Source: Brenneria rubrifaciens (lineage in GTDB: Bacteria > Pseudomonadota > Gammaproteobacteria > Enterobacterales > Enterobacteriaceae). From it: a stretch of 64,000 bases of DNA. Shown here piece after piece: positions 21,563-31,127 of the stretch. The notes under the pieces were generated by a model. That model was given only the letters and a program-made list of their open reading frames with translations, was not told the DNA's origin and did no database searches. Location: assembly GCF_005484945.1 (NCBI RefSeq), contig NZ_CP034035.1:2232001-2296000 (forward strand), read 5' to 3'. How positions within the stretch are numbered: the first letter of the stretch is position 1; every line of letters starts with the position of its first letter. The position numbers and the translations under genes were made by a program.

Positions 21563-22429
21563 ATGAATCTCACCCAGCTACGCATGTTTTGTCTGGTTGC
21601 CGAAACGGGTTCAGTCGTTCGTGCGGCGGAACAGCTTCATCGCGTGCCCTCAAATTTGACCACGCGTCTTCGTCAGCTTGAGCAGGAACTGGGGGCCGAT
21701 CTCTTTATCCGTGAAAAGCAGCGCTTACGGCTGTCCCCTATCGGACACAATTTTCTCTGCTACGCGCAACGTATTCTGGTTCTCAGTGAAGAAGCCATCA
21801 ACATGACCCGCAACGGCGAACCTGCCGGCAACTTCGCGCTAGGATCAATGGAAAGTATGGCCGCGACCCGGCTGCCGGGGGTGCTCGCGGCCTATCATCA
21901 GCGCTATCCCGGCGTGGTGCTTTCACTTACAACGGGAACATCCGGGGAGATTGTCGATAGGGTTCGGGCTGGAACGCTGGCCGCGGCATTTGTGGACGGC
22001 CCGCTTTTCTACGATGAGCTGAACGGCTGCCAATCATATCCCGAACATCTGGTGCTGATCTCGGATACCCATCATTCACCGATTCACCGTGCGCGGGATG
22101 CCAGGGACGAGACGTTGTTCGCTTTCCCGCCGCGCTGCGCCTACCGTGCCCGGCTGGAGAAGTGGTTCACACAGGAAGGCATCGCGCACGGTAACATCAC
22201 GGAGGTTCCGTCATACCATGCCTTGCTTGCCTGCGTCGCCAGCGGAGCGGGATTGGCGCTTATTCCCGCTTCCGTACTTGAATTGTTACCGGCCCATGCT
22301 TGCGTACAAGTGCATACGCTACCCACGGAAATCGCAGAAACCGCCACCTGGCTGATATGGCGGCGCGATGCTTTCGGTCCCAATGTCGAGGCGCTTAAAA
22401 CGCTCCTTATTGAACAATCTTCAATCTGA
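21563..22429 (+). CDS. LysR family transcriptional regulator adjacent to frmA
   Basis: A 288-residue LysR-type regulator. The N-terminal helix-turn-helix reads MNLTQLRMFCLVAETGSVVRAAEQLHRVPSNLTTRLRQLEQELGADLF and an effector-binding domain follows (FALGSMESMAATRLPGVLAAYHQRYPGV). It is 76 nt upstream of frmA on the same strand. E. coli controls frmAB with the unrelated FrmR, so this regulator may be the local formaldehyde or glutathione-adduct sensor, or act on an unlinked target. It has a good start with AAAGAGAAAGCC upstream. Confidence 0.88.
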   Translation: MNLTQLRMFCLVAETGSVVRAAEQLHRVPSNLTTRLRQLEQELGADLFIREKQRLRLSPIGHNFLCYAQRILVLSEEAINMTRNGEPAGNFALGSMESMAATRLPGVLAAYHQRYPGVVLSLTTGTSGEIVDRVRAGTLAAAFVDGPLFYDELNGCQSYPEHLVLISDTHHSPIHRARDARDETLFAFPPRCAYRARLEKWFTQEGIAHGNITEVPSYHALLACVASGAGLALIPASVLELLPAHACVQVHTLPTEIAETATWLIWRRDAFGPNVEALKTLLIEQSSI

Positions 22430-22493
22430 CATCATGCTTACTGAGACCAATCCACAACCAACTGTAAATGTTCGCGCAACATACTGCCGCTAG

Positions 22494-23627
<1,134 letters not shown>

Positions 23628-23674
23628 CACCATTATCACCCAAGGGAATTACCCCTATAAAGGAGGCAGCACAG

Positions 23675-24514
23675 ATGATGATCCCGTCACCGGAACTTCT
23701 GGAAGAACACCGCATGTTTGGCGGCTGGCAACAGCGCTACCGCCATGTGTCCGATACGCTTAACTGCAACATGACATTCAGCATCTACCTGCCGCCAACG
23801 CCTGACGATACGCCGCCGCCCGTGCTTTATTGGTTGTCCGGACTCACCTGTAACGACGAGAACTTCACCACCAAAGCTGGCGCTCAGCGCACCGCAGCCG
23901 AACTGGGACTGGTTCTGGTCATACCGGACACCAGCCCACGGGGCGAAGACGTTGCCAATGACACGGGATACGATCTGGGACAAGGCGCCGGATTCTACGT
24001 TAACGCCACCCGGCAGCCCTGGGCCGCGCACTATCGTATGTATGACTATATCCGTGAGGAATTGCCGGCCCTCATTCAGCAACACTTTAATGTAAATGAC
24101 CGTCAGTCAATCAGTGGGCACTCCATGGGCGGACACGGCGCGCTGATGCTGGCATTGCGCAATCCGGGGCAATATCTCTCCGCCTCCGCCTTTGCGCCGA
24201 TCGTCAATCCATCGCAGGTTCCCTGGGGACGTAAGGCGTTCGAGAACTATCTGGGCAATGACGAAGCGCAGTGGTTGCAATACGATAGCTGTCATTTGCT
24301 GGCCAACACCCGGCACAAGCTGCCCATACTGGTGGATCAGGGCGACTGCGACCAGTTTTTACCAGACCAGTTGCAGCCGGCGAAACTGGCGGAACTGGCC
24401 CGTCAGCACGGATGGCCGCTGACGTTACGTACGCAGTCTGGCTACGACCATAGCTATTTTTTCATTGCCAGCTTTATTGAGGATCATCTGCGCTTTCACG
24501 CACAATATTTATAG
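23675..24514 (+). CDS. yeiG: S-formylglutathione hydrolase
   Basis: A 279-residue esterase-D type alpha/beta hydrolase that cleaves S-formylglutathione to formate and glutathione. The nucleophile is S150 in [10 protein letters not shown]; the acid/base partners are expected in DQGDCDQFL and GYDHSYFF. The N-terminal [14 protein letters not shown] and C-terminal [13 protein letters not shown] match E. coli YeiG more closely than FrmB, and its position between folE and cirA equals that of yeiG. An AAAGGAGG ribosome site lies 8 nt upstream. fghA is an equivalent name. Confidence 0.95.
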   Translation: MMIPSPELLEEHRMFGGWQQRYRHVSDTLNCNMTFSIYLPPTPDDTPPPVLYWLSGLTCNDENFTTKAGAQRTAAELGLVLVIPDTSPRGEDVANDTGYDLGQGAGFYVNATRQPWAAHYRMYDYIREELPALIQQHFNVNDRQSISGHSMGGHGALMLALRNPGQYLSASAFAPIVNPSQVPWGRKAFENYLGNDEAQWLQYDSCHLLANTRHKLPILVDQGDCDQFLPDQLQPAKLAELARQHGWPLTLRTQSGYDHSYFFIASFIEDHLRFHAQYL

Positions 24515-24532
24515 CGGGCTATCCCTGCCCGC
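24514..24532 (+). terminator. Possible terminator after yeiG
   Basis: GCGGGC (24514-24519) pairs with GCCCGC (24527-24532), followed by CATCTTTC. The stem is short and the T-run weak. Confidence 0.4.
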
Positions 24533-24626
24533 CATCTTTCAGGCCGTCGCAGGCGATATGGGAAAACGCTGGAGCCGGTGTTGAACGGTTCCAGCGTCTT
24601 TCTCTGCCGAATTCAAGGGCTGACGC

Positions 24627-24925
24627 ATGACACGCGTACATCATTTGGAAAAATTCCGTTCGACCTGAGTGTTATGGCTATTGGAAGCGTTGAGCGTTGA
24701 ATATGAGGTGATTAGAGATTCACGCGACCCGAAAACTTTTGCCGCCCACGACACCCTGAAAGAAATTCATCCGCGGGAAAAGCGCCAGTGATGTCCGATG
24801 GCGAACTGACCATCGCCGAATCCAGGAACATTATCGGATATTTAATCGATAACTATGGCGAAGACGCGGGCCAGTTTCGCTCAAGACTCGCTTCGGCCAA
24901 TACATCAAACGAGCAGAACATTTGA
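24627..24925 (+). pseudogene. Decayed glutathione S-transferase (N-terminal domain only)
   Basis: Conceptual translation from 24627 gives MTRVHHLEKFRST, a TGA stop where homologues have a residue, then VLWLLEALSVEYEVIRDSRDPKTFAAHDTLKEIHP. One base is missing in what should read as PLGKAPV (CCGCGGGAAAAG at about 24770), after which the frame continues APVMSDGELTIAESRNIIGYLIDNYGEDAG. This is the thioredoxin-like domain of a bacterial GST, with the substrate-binding ESxxI motif still legible. The helical C-terminal domain is gone. A nonsense codon, a one-base deletion and a truncation show that it is dead. It lies after the glutathione-dependent formaldehyde genes. Confidence 0.88.
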
Positions 24926-25156
24926 CCGCGTATTAACGCACCTATCGCCGGGATTAACAGCGGGGGACTCATCACGGCAACGCCGAATTTACCTACGACT
25001 CGATAGCCGCTGCCGATAAGTATCACGTTTTTCCCGTTGAATGAATAACGTGTTATACATTCTATTTTGATAAGCAATTTCGTGCCAGCAGCAATAATAA
25101 AAGCGAGACTGTTTCACCATCTGGAATTGGATATTGAACGTTAGGGGTGGTTTATT

Positions 25157-25369
25157 TTGAAAAGAAAACGCGTTGCATCATCAGAGCTGTTTGCTATCGG
25201 ATACGATGCGGAAAAGAGTATGTTGGAAGTCGAATTACTCAATGGCAGCATATATCAGTATTTCGGCGTGGCGCAGATGATCTATGAGGAATTAATGGCA
25301 AGCTCGGCCAAATACCAATACTACTCACGCTACATCAGAAACTCGTTTGACTATGAAAAGATACAGTAG
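25157..25369 (+). CDS. KTSC domain protein
   Basis: A 70-residue protein consisting of a single KTSC domain: S at residue 9, an Ile-Gly-Tyr strand (FAIGYDAEKSMLEVELLNGSIYQYFGV) and the C-terminal SxKYxYYSRYIRNSF segment. KTSC is named after the catalytic site of lysyl-tRNA synthetase class II region and is often fused or linked to nucleic-acid proteins; function is unknown. The start is TTG at 25157 with AGGGGTGG 6 nt upstream. It follows the GST remnant in a lineage-specific segment. Confidence 0.75.
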   Translation: MKRKRVASSELFAIGYDAEKSMLEVELLNGSIYQYFGVAQMIYEELMASSAKYQYYSRYIRNSFDYEKIQ

Positions 25370-25376
25370 TCATCTG

Positions 25377-25400
25377 CGGGCGGAGAATCCGCCCGTTATT
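25377..25400. terminator. Terminator between KTSC gene and hcxA-like gene
   Basis: CGGGCGGA (25377-25384) pairs with TCCGCCCG (25388-25395) over a GAA triloop, then TTATTGT. It separates the two convergent genes. Confidence 0.65.
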
Positions 25401-25408
25401 GTCCCGTA

Positions 25409-26497
25409 TCAGCCCGCCAATGCCTCCACCTTTTGCAAAGCGTCCAGCATGACGCGCTCATTCAGCGCCAAAGGCAAATAGTGAATCGACTCGCCAGGTT
25501 TCAGGGTGCGTTCAATCATCGCCTGGATCGCGGCGCGATCATTGATATCCACCGCCAGCGCCGCCAGTGACGTCGGCAATCCCAGTACGTTGAACGCGTG
25601 GCGTAACTGATGCAGCGTTGCGTCATCGCCCAGCAAGGCAGTTTGAACCAGAATACCGTAAGCGACTTTTGTTCCATGCAGGAACGGTTCAGTCTGCGCC
25701 AATACCGTCAGTCCATTGTGTACCGCATGGGCGGCCGCCACCCGGGTATAACGCTCGCCCAGTCCACCAACCATACCGCCGCCGGCAATGATCGCATCCA
25801 CAACGTCGAGAAAATCCTGCGTCAGTTCGCCGCGGGTGACAGCCGCCATTGCCGGGGCGCCCTGCTTCAATAACACGTCGCGGATATCCAACGCGGTTTG
25901 CAGACCTAGACGTACCGTTAACGATAACGTGTCCGGCTGCGGGCTCAGCACCTGGGCTTCATACCACTTCGCCAGCGTATCGCCAATGCCTGCCAGCAGA
26001 TATTCGGGCGGCGCGGCCAGAAGGACGCGCGGCTCGACCAACACCAGATGATTGGCATCGGTGAAAATTTCAAAACCCAGCGCCTGCCCGTCATCGTCAT
26101 ACCAGACAGACAGGGGCGTCCACGCGGCGCAGGTTGCCGCTATCGTCGGAATAGCCACCAGCGGGACGCCCAACTGACGGGCCGTCACTTTCGCCGTATC
26201 CAGCACAGCTCCGCCGCCGACACCAATCACTACCTGACAGTTTTCTCCCGCCTGGTTCGCCAGCCGTGCAACTTCACCTTCGCTACAGTGCGCGGTGAAC
26301 AGCGCACGCCGGGCTGAGAGGGCATCAAATTCCGCGGGCAGGTAAGGCCGCGCCGCCGCAAGCGCGCGCGCGCCGTAGATCCACAAGGCGTTGTTCAACA
26401 CCTCGGCAGGATAAAATGTCAGCAACTTCTCAATTGCCCCAGGGAAAGAAAAATAATTAGCCGGACCGACCTGTACGCGGATTGCCGTTGTGTTCAT
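25409..26497 (-). CDS. hcxA: HcxA/YbdH-type hydroxycarboxylate dehydrogenase
   Basis: A 362-residue iron/zinc-dependent glycerol-dehydrogenase-like oxidoreductase, the same length as E. coli HcxA (YbdH). NAD-binding GVGGGAVLDTAK, the shared AIPTIAATCAAWTPLSVWY block and the metal ligands in AGIGDTLAKWYE (Asp), AAAHAVHNGL (His) and FLHGTKVAYG (His) are present. E. coli HcxA reduces 2-oxo acids such as 2-oxobutyrate. The start at 26497 (MNTTAIRVQVGPANYF) matches the family; the frame to 26563 is an extension. It is divergent from a sugar-type ABC importer, which hints at a shared substrate pathway, but that is inference. Confidence 0.85.
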   Translation of the reverse strand: MNTTAIRVQVGPANYFSFPGAIEKLLTFYPAEVLNNALWIYGARALAAARPYLPAEFDALSARRALFTAHCSEGEVARLANQAGENCQVVIGVGGGAVLDTAKVTARQLGVPLVAIPTIAATCAAWTPLSVWYDDDGQALGFEIFTDANHLVLVEPRVLLAAPPEYLLAGIGDTLAKWYEAQVLSPQPDTLSLTVRLGLQTALDIRDVLLKQGAPAMAAVTRGELTQDFLDVVDAIIAGGGMVGGLGERYTRVAAAHAVHNGLTVLAQTEPFLHGTKVAYGILVQTALLGDDATLHQLRHAFNVLGLPTSLAALAVDINDRAAIQAMIERTLKPGESIHYLPLALNERVMLDALQKVEALAG

Positions 26498-26763
26498 ACG
26501 TTTGATGTTCCTCGGGCGCCATTTCTGGCAAAACGTTTTGCAGATAATGGACGTAAAAGACAAATCTGCTGACCTAGCCTATTGATATTTCCATCTTATT
26601 CACTTACCTCCCGCGATTTAAGAATTTTTTTACTTAACTTATGCTTTTTCATTCATAACCCGGGGCTTTACCTGAGCTGAATCTGTATTAAATTCTGCCG
26701 GTTATGTGATACCTTTCACATCCGTTTTCTGACGATATTTACCGCCAAGAGCGTTACCGACCC

Positions 26764-28278
26764 ATGATCTCTACCACCCAACCATCCCGATTGGAAATGC
26801 GGGGCATCTCCATCTCATTCTCCGGCTTTAACGCGTTAAAGCAGGTTAATTTTACGCTGGAAGGGGGCTCCATTCATGCGTTAACCGGCGCAAACGGCGC
26901 GGGTAAGTCGACGCTGATGACCATTTTGTCCGGCGCCTACAGCCATTACCGTGGCGAGATCATGATCGACGGTGCGCGGGTGGATATTCACTCGCCGCGC
27001 GTCGCCAAACGCCACGGCATTCATCTGGTGCAGCAGGAGGTAGATGTGGCGCTGGTTCCCACGTTGTCCGTCGCTGAAAATATCATGCTGGATACGCTGG
27101 CGCAGACCGGCCACATGCTCAACTGGTCCCAGTTGTACCAACGGGCGCAGGCGCTGCTCGATCAGCTCGGCGTGCGTCTGAATGCGCGCCAGCGTCTGGA
27201 CCGTTGCTCTCTCGCCGAAAAACAGCAAATTCTGCTCGCCAGAGCGCTGTCTCACGAGTGCCGTTTTTTAATTCTGGACGAACCGACCGCCCCGCTCGAT
27301 CAGGCGGAAAGCCAGCGGCTGTTTCAGGTAGTTCGCCGCTTGCAGGCGGATGGGATCGGCATTGTATTTATCTCTCATCGCATCCATGAACTGAGTGAAA
27401 TCTGCGATACGTTGACCGTACTGCGCGACGGCGAATTTGTCAGCAGCGGCCCCATGCAAGGTTTAAGCGGCGAGCAGATCGTTGAGCGGATGCTTGGCCA
27501 TCGTCTGGATGATATTTTCCCGCCCCGCCGTTCGGCGCCGTCACCAGAGGTGCTGCTTCAGGTTAGCGAGCTGCACGATGAAACCCTGCTGCGCGATATC
27601 TCTCTGACGCTGCGCAAAGGTGAAATTCTGGGCATTGCCGGGCTAGCCGGCGCGGGTAAAACGGAACTGTGCAAAGCCTTGTTCGGCGCCGCAGCCAGTC
27701 ACATCGCCAGCGGCGAGTATCGCGGAGCGGCCTGGAAACCGCACTCCCCCCATCAGTCGGTGGAACAAGGCATTGCGCTGGTGCCGGAAGAGCGACGCAA
27801 AGAAGGGATCTTTATTGATGAGACGGTCACGATGAATCTCAGCGTCAGCGCCGGCGACAGCTTTTCCCATTGGGGCATATTCCGCCACCGCCGGGCGCTC
27901 CGCTGGGCCAGACATATCATTCAACAACTGGCCATTCGTACCACCGGTCCGATGCAAAAGCTCGCCCGCTTGTCTGGCGGCAACCAGCAAAAAGTCGCCA
28001 TTGGCAAATGGTTACGCAGCGAGGCGCAGTTGCTGATTTTTGATGAACCCACCAAGGGGGTGGATATCAAAGCGAAACAGGATTTGTTTACCTTGATCGA
28101 CAGTTTGGCGCGGCAGGGCAAAGGCATTATTTACGCCTCCGGCGAATTCTCCGAACTGGTCGGCCTGTGCGACCGGATCTGCGTGCTGTGGGACGGCCGT
28201 ATTGTCGCAGAACTGGATGCATCCGAAATTGATGAAGAAACGCTCTTATTGTATTCAACCGGAGGAACTCCCGCGTGA
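26764..28278 (+). CDS. Sugar-type ABC importer, double ATP-binding subunit (RbsA/MglA family)
   Basis: A 504-residue protein with two fused nucleotide-binding domains. Domain 1 has Walker A GANGAGKST, a degenerate signature CSLAEKQQILLARAL and Walker B FLILDEPTAPLD. Domain 2 has the family-typical altered Walker A GLAGAGKTEL, the signature LSGGNQQKVAIGKWL and LLIFDEPTKGVD. Family substrates are pentoses, hexoses, autoinducer-2 or nucleosides. The permease follows with a GTGA overlap. No periplasmic binding protein gene is found on either side. Confidence 0.9.
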   Translation: MISTTQPSRLEMRGISISFSGFNALKQVNFTLEGGSIHALTGANGAGKSTLMTILSGAYSHYRGEIMIDGARVDIHSPRVAKRHGIHLVQQEVDVALVPTLSVAENIMLDTLAQTGHMLNWSQLYQRAQALLDQLGVRLNARQRLDRCSLAEKQQILLARALSHECRFLILDEPTAPLDQAESQRLFQVVRRLQADGIGIVFISHRIHELSEICDTLTVLRDGEFVSSGPMQGLSGEQIVERMLGHRLDDIFPPRRSAPSPEVLLQVSELHDETLLRDISLTLRKGEILGIAGLAGAGKTELCKALFGAAASHIASGEYRGAAWKPHSPHQSVEQGIALVPEERRKEGIFIDETVTMNLSVSAGDSFSHWGIFRHRRALRWARHIIQQLAIRTTGPMQKLARLSGGNQQKVAIGKWLRSEAQLLIFDEPTKGVDIKAKQDLFTLIDSLARQGKGIIYASGEFSELVGLCDRICVLWDGRIVAELDASEIDEETLLLYSTGGTPA

Positions 28279-29270
28279 GTCACCAACTTTCACCCAACGG
28301 GGTGATCCCCTTTCGCCACCGCTTGTTTGAATTTCTGTACAAATGGGGCATGCTGATTACCGTTGTAGCCTTGATCGCCCTGTTCGGGCTGGCATCGGAT
28401 AATTTTCTCGATCCCTATAATATCATTAACATTTTGCGCTCGATTGCCATTGTGACGGTCATTGCCATTGGCGTGTCCATTTCGCTGTCGGTCGGCGGGT
28501 TTGACCTGTCAGTCGGCTCAACCGCTTCGCTGGCGAATGCGCTGGTCATTTCCCTGTTCGTCTGGCACGGATTTAGCTCCACCGGCGCCATTGTCCTGAC
28601 GCTGCTGCTGTGTATGCTGGTCGGGCTGTTTAATGCGTTTCTGATCGTCATGCTGAAGATCCCTGACATGCTGGCGACGCTTGCCAGTCTGTTTGTGATT
28701 CAGGGCGTGGCGATGACTTATAGCTACGGCGGTTCCATTACCCAGAATATGGTATTGCCGAGCGGCGAAATGGCGGAGGGCGTGATTCCTGAATTCTTTG
28801 CCACGCTGGGACAGGTGCCGGTGATTGTCGTGGTCATGCTCGTCGTCACGCTGGTGGTGCAGTTGTATTTGTCACTGACCAAGCATGGCCGCAGGATGTA
28901 TGCCATCGGCGGTAACCCGGAAGCCGCGCGGTTGGCGGGGATCCGCACGGCCCGCTATCGTGTTCAGGCCTATGTTTTTTCATCGTTGCTGGCGGCGCTG
29001 GGCGGCATTCTGCTGGCTTCACGCATTGGCTCCTCGCAGGTCAATGCGGGTGGCGGCTATCTGATGGATGCGGTCGCGGCGGCCTATATCGGCTTTTCAC
29101 TGGCAGGGTCAGGCAAGCCGAATGCGCTGGGAACGCTGGTGGGCGCCGTTATTCTCGGGGTACTGCAGAACGGGCTGGTTATGCTTTCGGTGCCCTACTA
29201 TGCCATGGATATCATCAAGGGGTTGGTATTAGCGCTGGCACTGGCGATAACCTACATTCAGAAACGTTGA
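28275..29270 (+). CDS. Sugar-type ABC importer permease (RbsC family)
   Basis: A 331-residue inner-membrane permease with about ten hydrophobic segments and the family blocks SLSVGGFDLSVGS, NIINILRSIAIVTVIAIGVSI and YAIGGNPEAARLAGIRTARYRV. The GTG start overlaps the ATPase stop by 4 nt (GTGA), so translation is coupled. A hairpin (29283-29307, ACTCACCGC with GCGGTGAGT) follows the gene but has no T-run. Confidence 0.9.
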   Translation: MSHQLSPNGVIPFRHRLFEFLYKWGMLITVVALIALFGLASDNFLDPYNIINILRSIAIVTVIAIGVSISLSVGGFDLSVGSTASLANALVISLFVWHGFSSTGAIVLTLLLCMLVGLFNAFLIVMLKIPDMLATLASLFVIQGVAMTYSYGGSITQNMVLPSGEMAEGVIPEFFATLGQVPVIVVVMLVVTLVVQLYLSLTKHGRRMYAIGGNPEAARLAGIRTARYRVQAYVFSSLLAALGGILLASRIGSSQVNAGGGYLMDAVAAAYIGFSLAGSGKPNALGTLVGAVILGVLQNGLVMLSVPYYAMDIIKGLVLALALAITYIQKR

Positions 29271-29577
29271 TTCATGCTGTTCACTCACCGCTGCAAGGGC
29301 GGTGAGTCACCGGAATCTGCTCTTATAAATTATATTTGGATACCTTTCCCGCTTCCGGTTGTTGCCCACCTGAAAAAATAACCTCAATGGTGTTATTTTC
29401 TCAAAATCACAGAAATGCGTGTTTCCATTACCCGTTATTCAATGTCATAACAGATACAGGTAAATATCACTTTCCATGAAAAAAGAGAGCACAAAATAAC
29501 GGTGGCGAGATCATTAGGCTTTAAATAATAATATGTACCACTAATTAATCGGGCTTATTTATCGTCACATCGATCTA
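29271..29577. other. Intergenic region after the ABC importer
   Basis: 307 bases between convergent genes. Apart from the 9-bp inverted repeat at 29283-29307 nothing is recognised; in particular there is no substrate-binding protein fragment. Confidence 0.5.
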
Positions 29578-30540
29578 TTAAAATCCGCGTTGCTGAACAA
29601 ACTCATCAATATTTTCAATCGTTTTTTCCATTAGCGTTTGCAGCGCCGATGCAGATGTCCAGGCTATATGAGGCGTAATCAACAGATTAGGTAATGTTTT
29701 CGCCGCCAGCATCAGCGGATTGTTTTTAGCCGGCGGCTCCTGCGTCAAACAGTCCAGTGCCGCGCCCCCAATGCTGTGTCGCTTTAACGCCGCGAGCAAT
29801 GCGTCTTCATCAATCAGGCCGCCTCTGGCGGTGTTGACGATAAACGCCGTCGGTTTACACAACGCCAGCGTTTCCGAATTCAGTAGACAGCGGGTTTCAT
29901 TCGTCAACGGACAATTCAGCGAAATAATATCCGCCGACGGTAAGATCTGCTCAAACGGCAGATACCCTGGTCGGCACGGCACACTTCCTTTGCGCTCGGA
30001 AAAAACGACTTTCATTCCCAGCGCCGTCGCCAGCCGCGCCACTTCGCGGCCGATTGTCCCCGCGCCGATAATCCCCAGCGTAGAGCCGGCAATATCCCTG
30101 ACCGGATAGTCAAAGTAGGAAAACTGCGTCTGGCTGGCCCACCGATCGCCGAGTTGATCGCGATGCCATCCCATCAGGCTGTGCTTAAGCGCGAAAATCA
30201 TGGCGATCACATGTTCGGAAACCGCCTGATTTGAGTAGTTAGGCACATTCTTCACCGCAATCCCCAGCTCGGCCGCCGCCGCGGTGTCAATATTGTTTGT
30301 CCCTGTGGCCGTGACTGCAATCAGCTTCAGTTCAGGTAATGCCGATAGCGTTTCTCGCGTCAACAGGGTCTTATTGGTAATAATAATGTGGCTGTTCTTC
30401 GCCCGCTCAATAACCTGCTCTGGAGACGTGTAGCTATATTCAACCCATTCATGGCGGCACTGCGGCCGCCTGAAATTATTCTTTTTCAGGAAAATAGTTT
30501 CAGGCAACGCGCCTTTATCTAAAAAGGTAATTTTTAGCAT
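29578..30540 (-). CDS. D-2-hydroxyacid dehydrogenase (glycerate/hydroxypyruvate type)
   Basis: A 320-residue NAD(P)-dependent D-isomer 2-hydroxyacid dehydrogenase. The Rossmann motif GIIGAGTIGREVA, the substrate Arg in VNTARGGLIDEDAL, the Glu in CLTQEPP and the catalytic His in ITPHIAWTS are all present. The closest family is HprA/glycerate dehydrogenase (LKLIAVTATGTNNIDTAAAAELGI). The exact substrate is not known. It stands alone, convergent with the sugar-type importer. Confidence 0.88.
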   Translation of the reverse strand: MLKITFLDKGALPETIFLKKNNFRRPQCRHEWVEYSYTSPEQVIERAKNSHIIITNKTLLTRETLSALPELKLIAVTATGTNNIDTAAAAELGIAVKNVPNYSNQAVSEHVIAMIFALKHSLMGWHRDQLGDRWASQTQFSYFDYPVRDIAGSTLGIIGAGTIGREVARLATALGMKVVFSERKGSVPCRPGYLPFEQILPSADIISLNCPLTNETRCLLNSETLALCKPTAFIVNTARGGLIDEDALLAALKRHSIGGAALDCLTQEPPAKNNPLMLAAKTLPNLLITPHIAWTSASALQTLMEKTIENIDEFVQQRGF

Positions 30541-31049
30541 AATGTCTAACCTGATTATTATTCATACATTGAATCCCTATTATCGGCGGTAAAAATGCCG
30601 AATCACGAAACCAGACTCGTGAAATTTCTTCTTCAAACAATAAATTAAATTTAATTCCGCTATTAAAAAAGATGTAGTTAACTTACTTTATTTAACAAAA
30701 CCATCTCATCCAATTAACGCTTGTACCCTGAATAATTCAATTTTCAGGACACTCGTTACCGTTTTAAAAAACGCAAAGCGCTGGACCTTTAGATGCGGGA
30801 GCTCATTAATAAGCCTCGTAACGCGGCATACAGAAGGACCAATTCGTCGGGAACGAATCCTGCCAGCCTATGCTGGCTTTCGATGAATGACAGGATATCT
30901 CTCATTAATCCCGATGCGTTTACTCAAATAAGCAATTCAGACTGCGTCATCACGTGTTCAGCGTAGACAGCATTAACGGAATTAACAATACATTGTTCGT
31001 TATTTTTCCTCCCTAAAACTCAAAGCTGAACGCACCTCATGCCGGACGA
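30541..31049. other. Intergenic region between hydroxyacid dehydrogenase and cirA
   Basis: About 510 bases with no gene. Two short hairpins are visible near 30840-30885 (ATTCG...CGAAT and GCCAGC...GCTGGC), neither followed by a T-run. Function not recognised. Confidence 0.4.
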
Positions 31050-31087
31050 TAAAAAAATGCCGGTCAGTAATCTATGCTGGCCGGCAT
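31050..31087 (-). terminator. Terminator of the cirA-like gene
   Basis: ATGCCGGTCAG (31057-31067) pairs with CTGGCCGGCAT (31077-31087, one G-U pair). On the minus strand a run of seven Ts follows, typical of a Rho-independent terminator. Confidence 0.85.
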
Positions 31088-31127
31088 GAACACAGGATAA
31101 TACAGTGTGGTTAATTTAGGGTAATCA

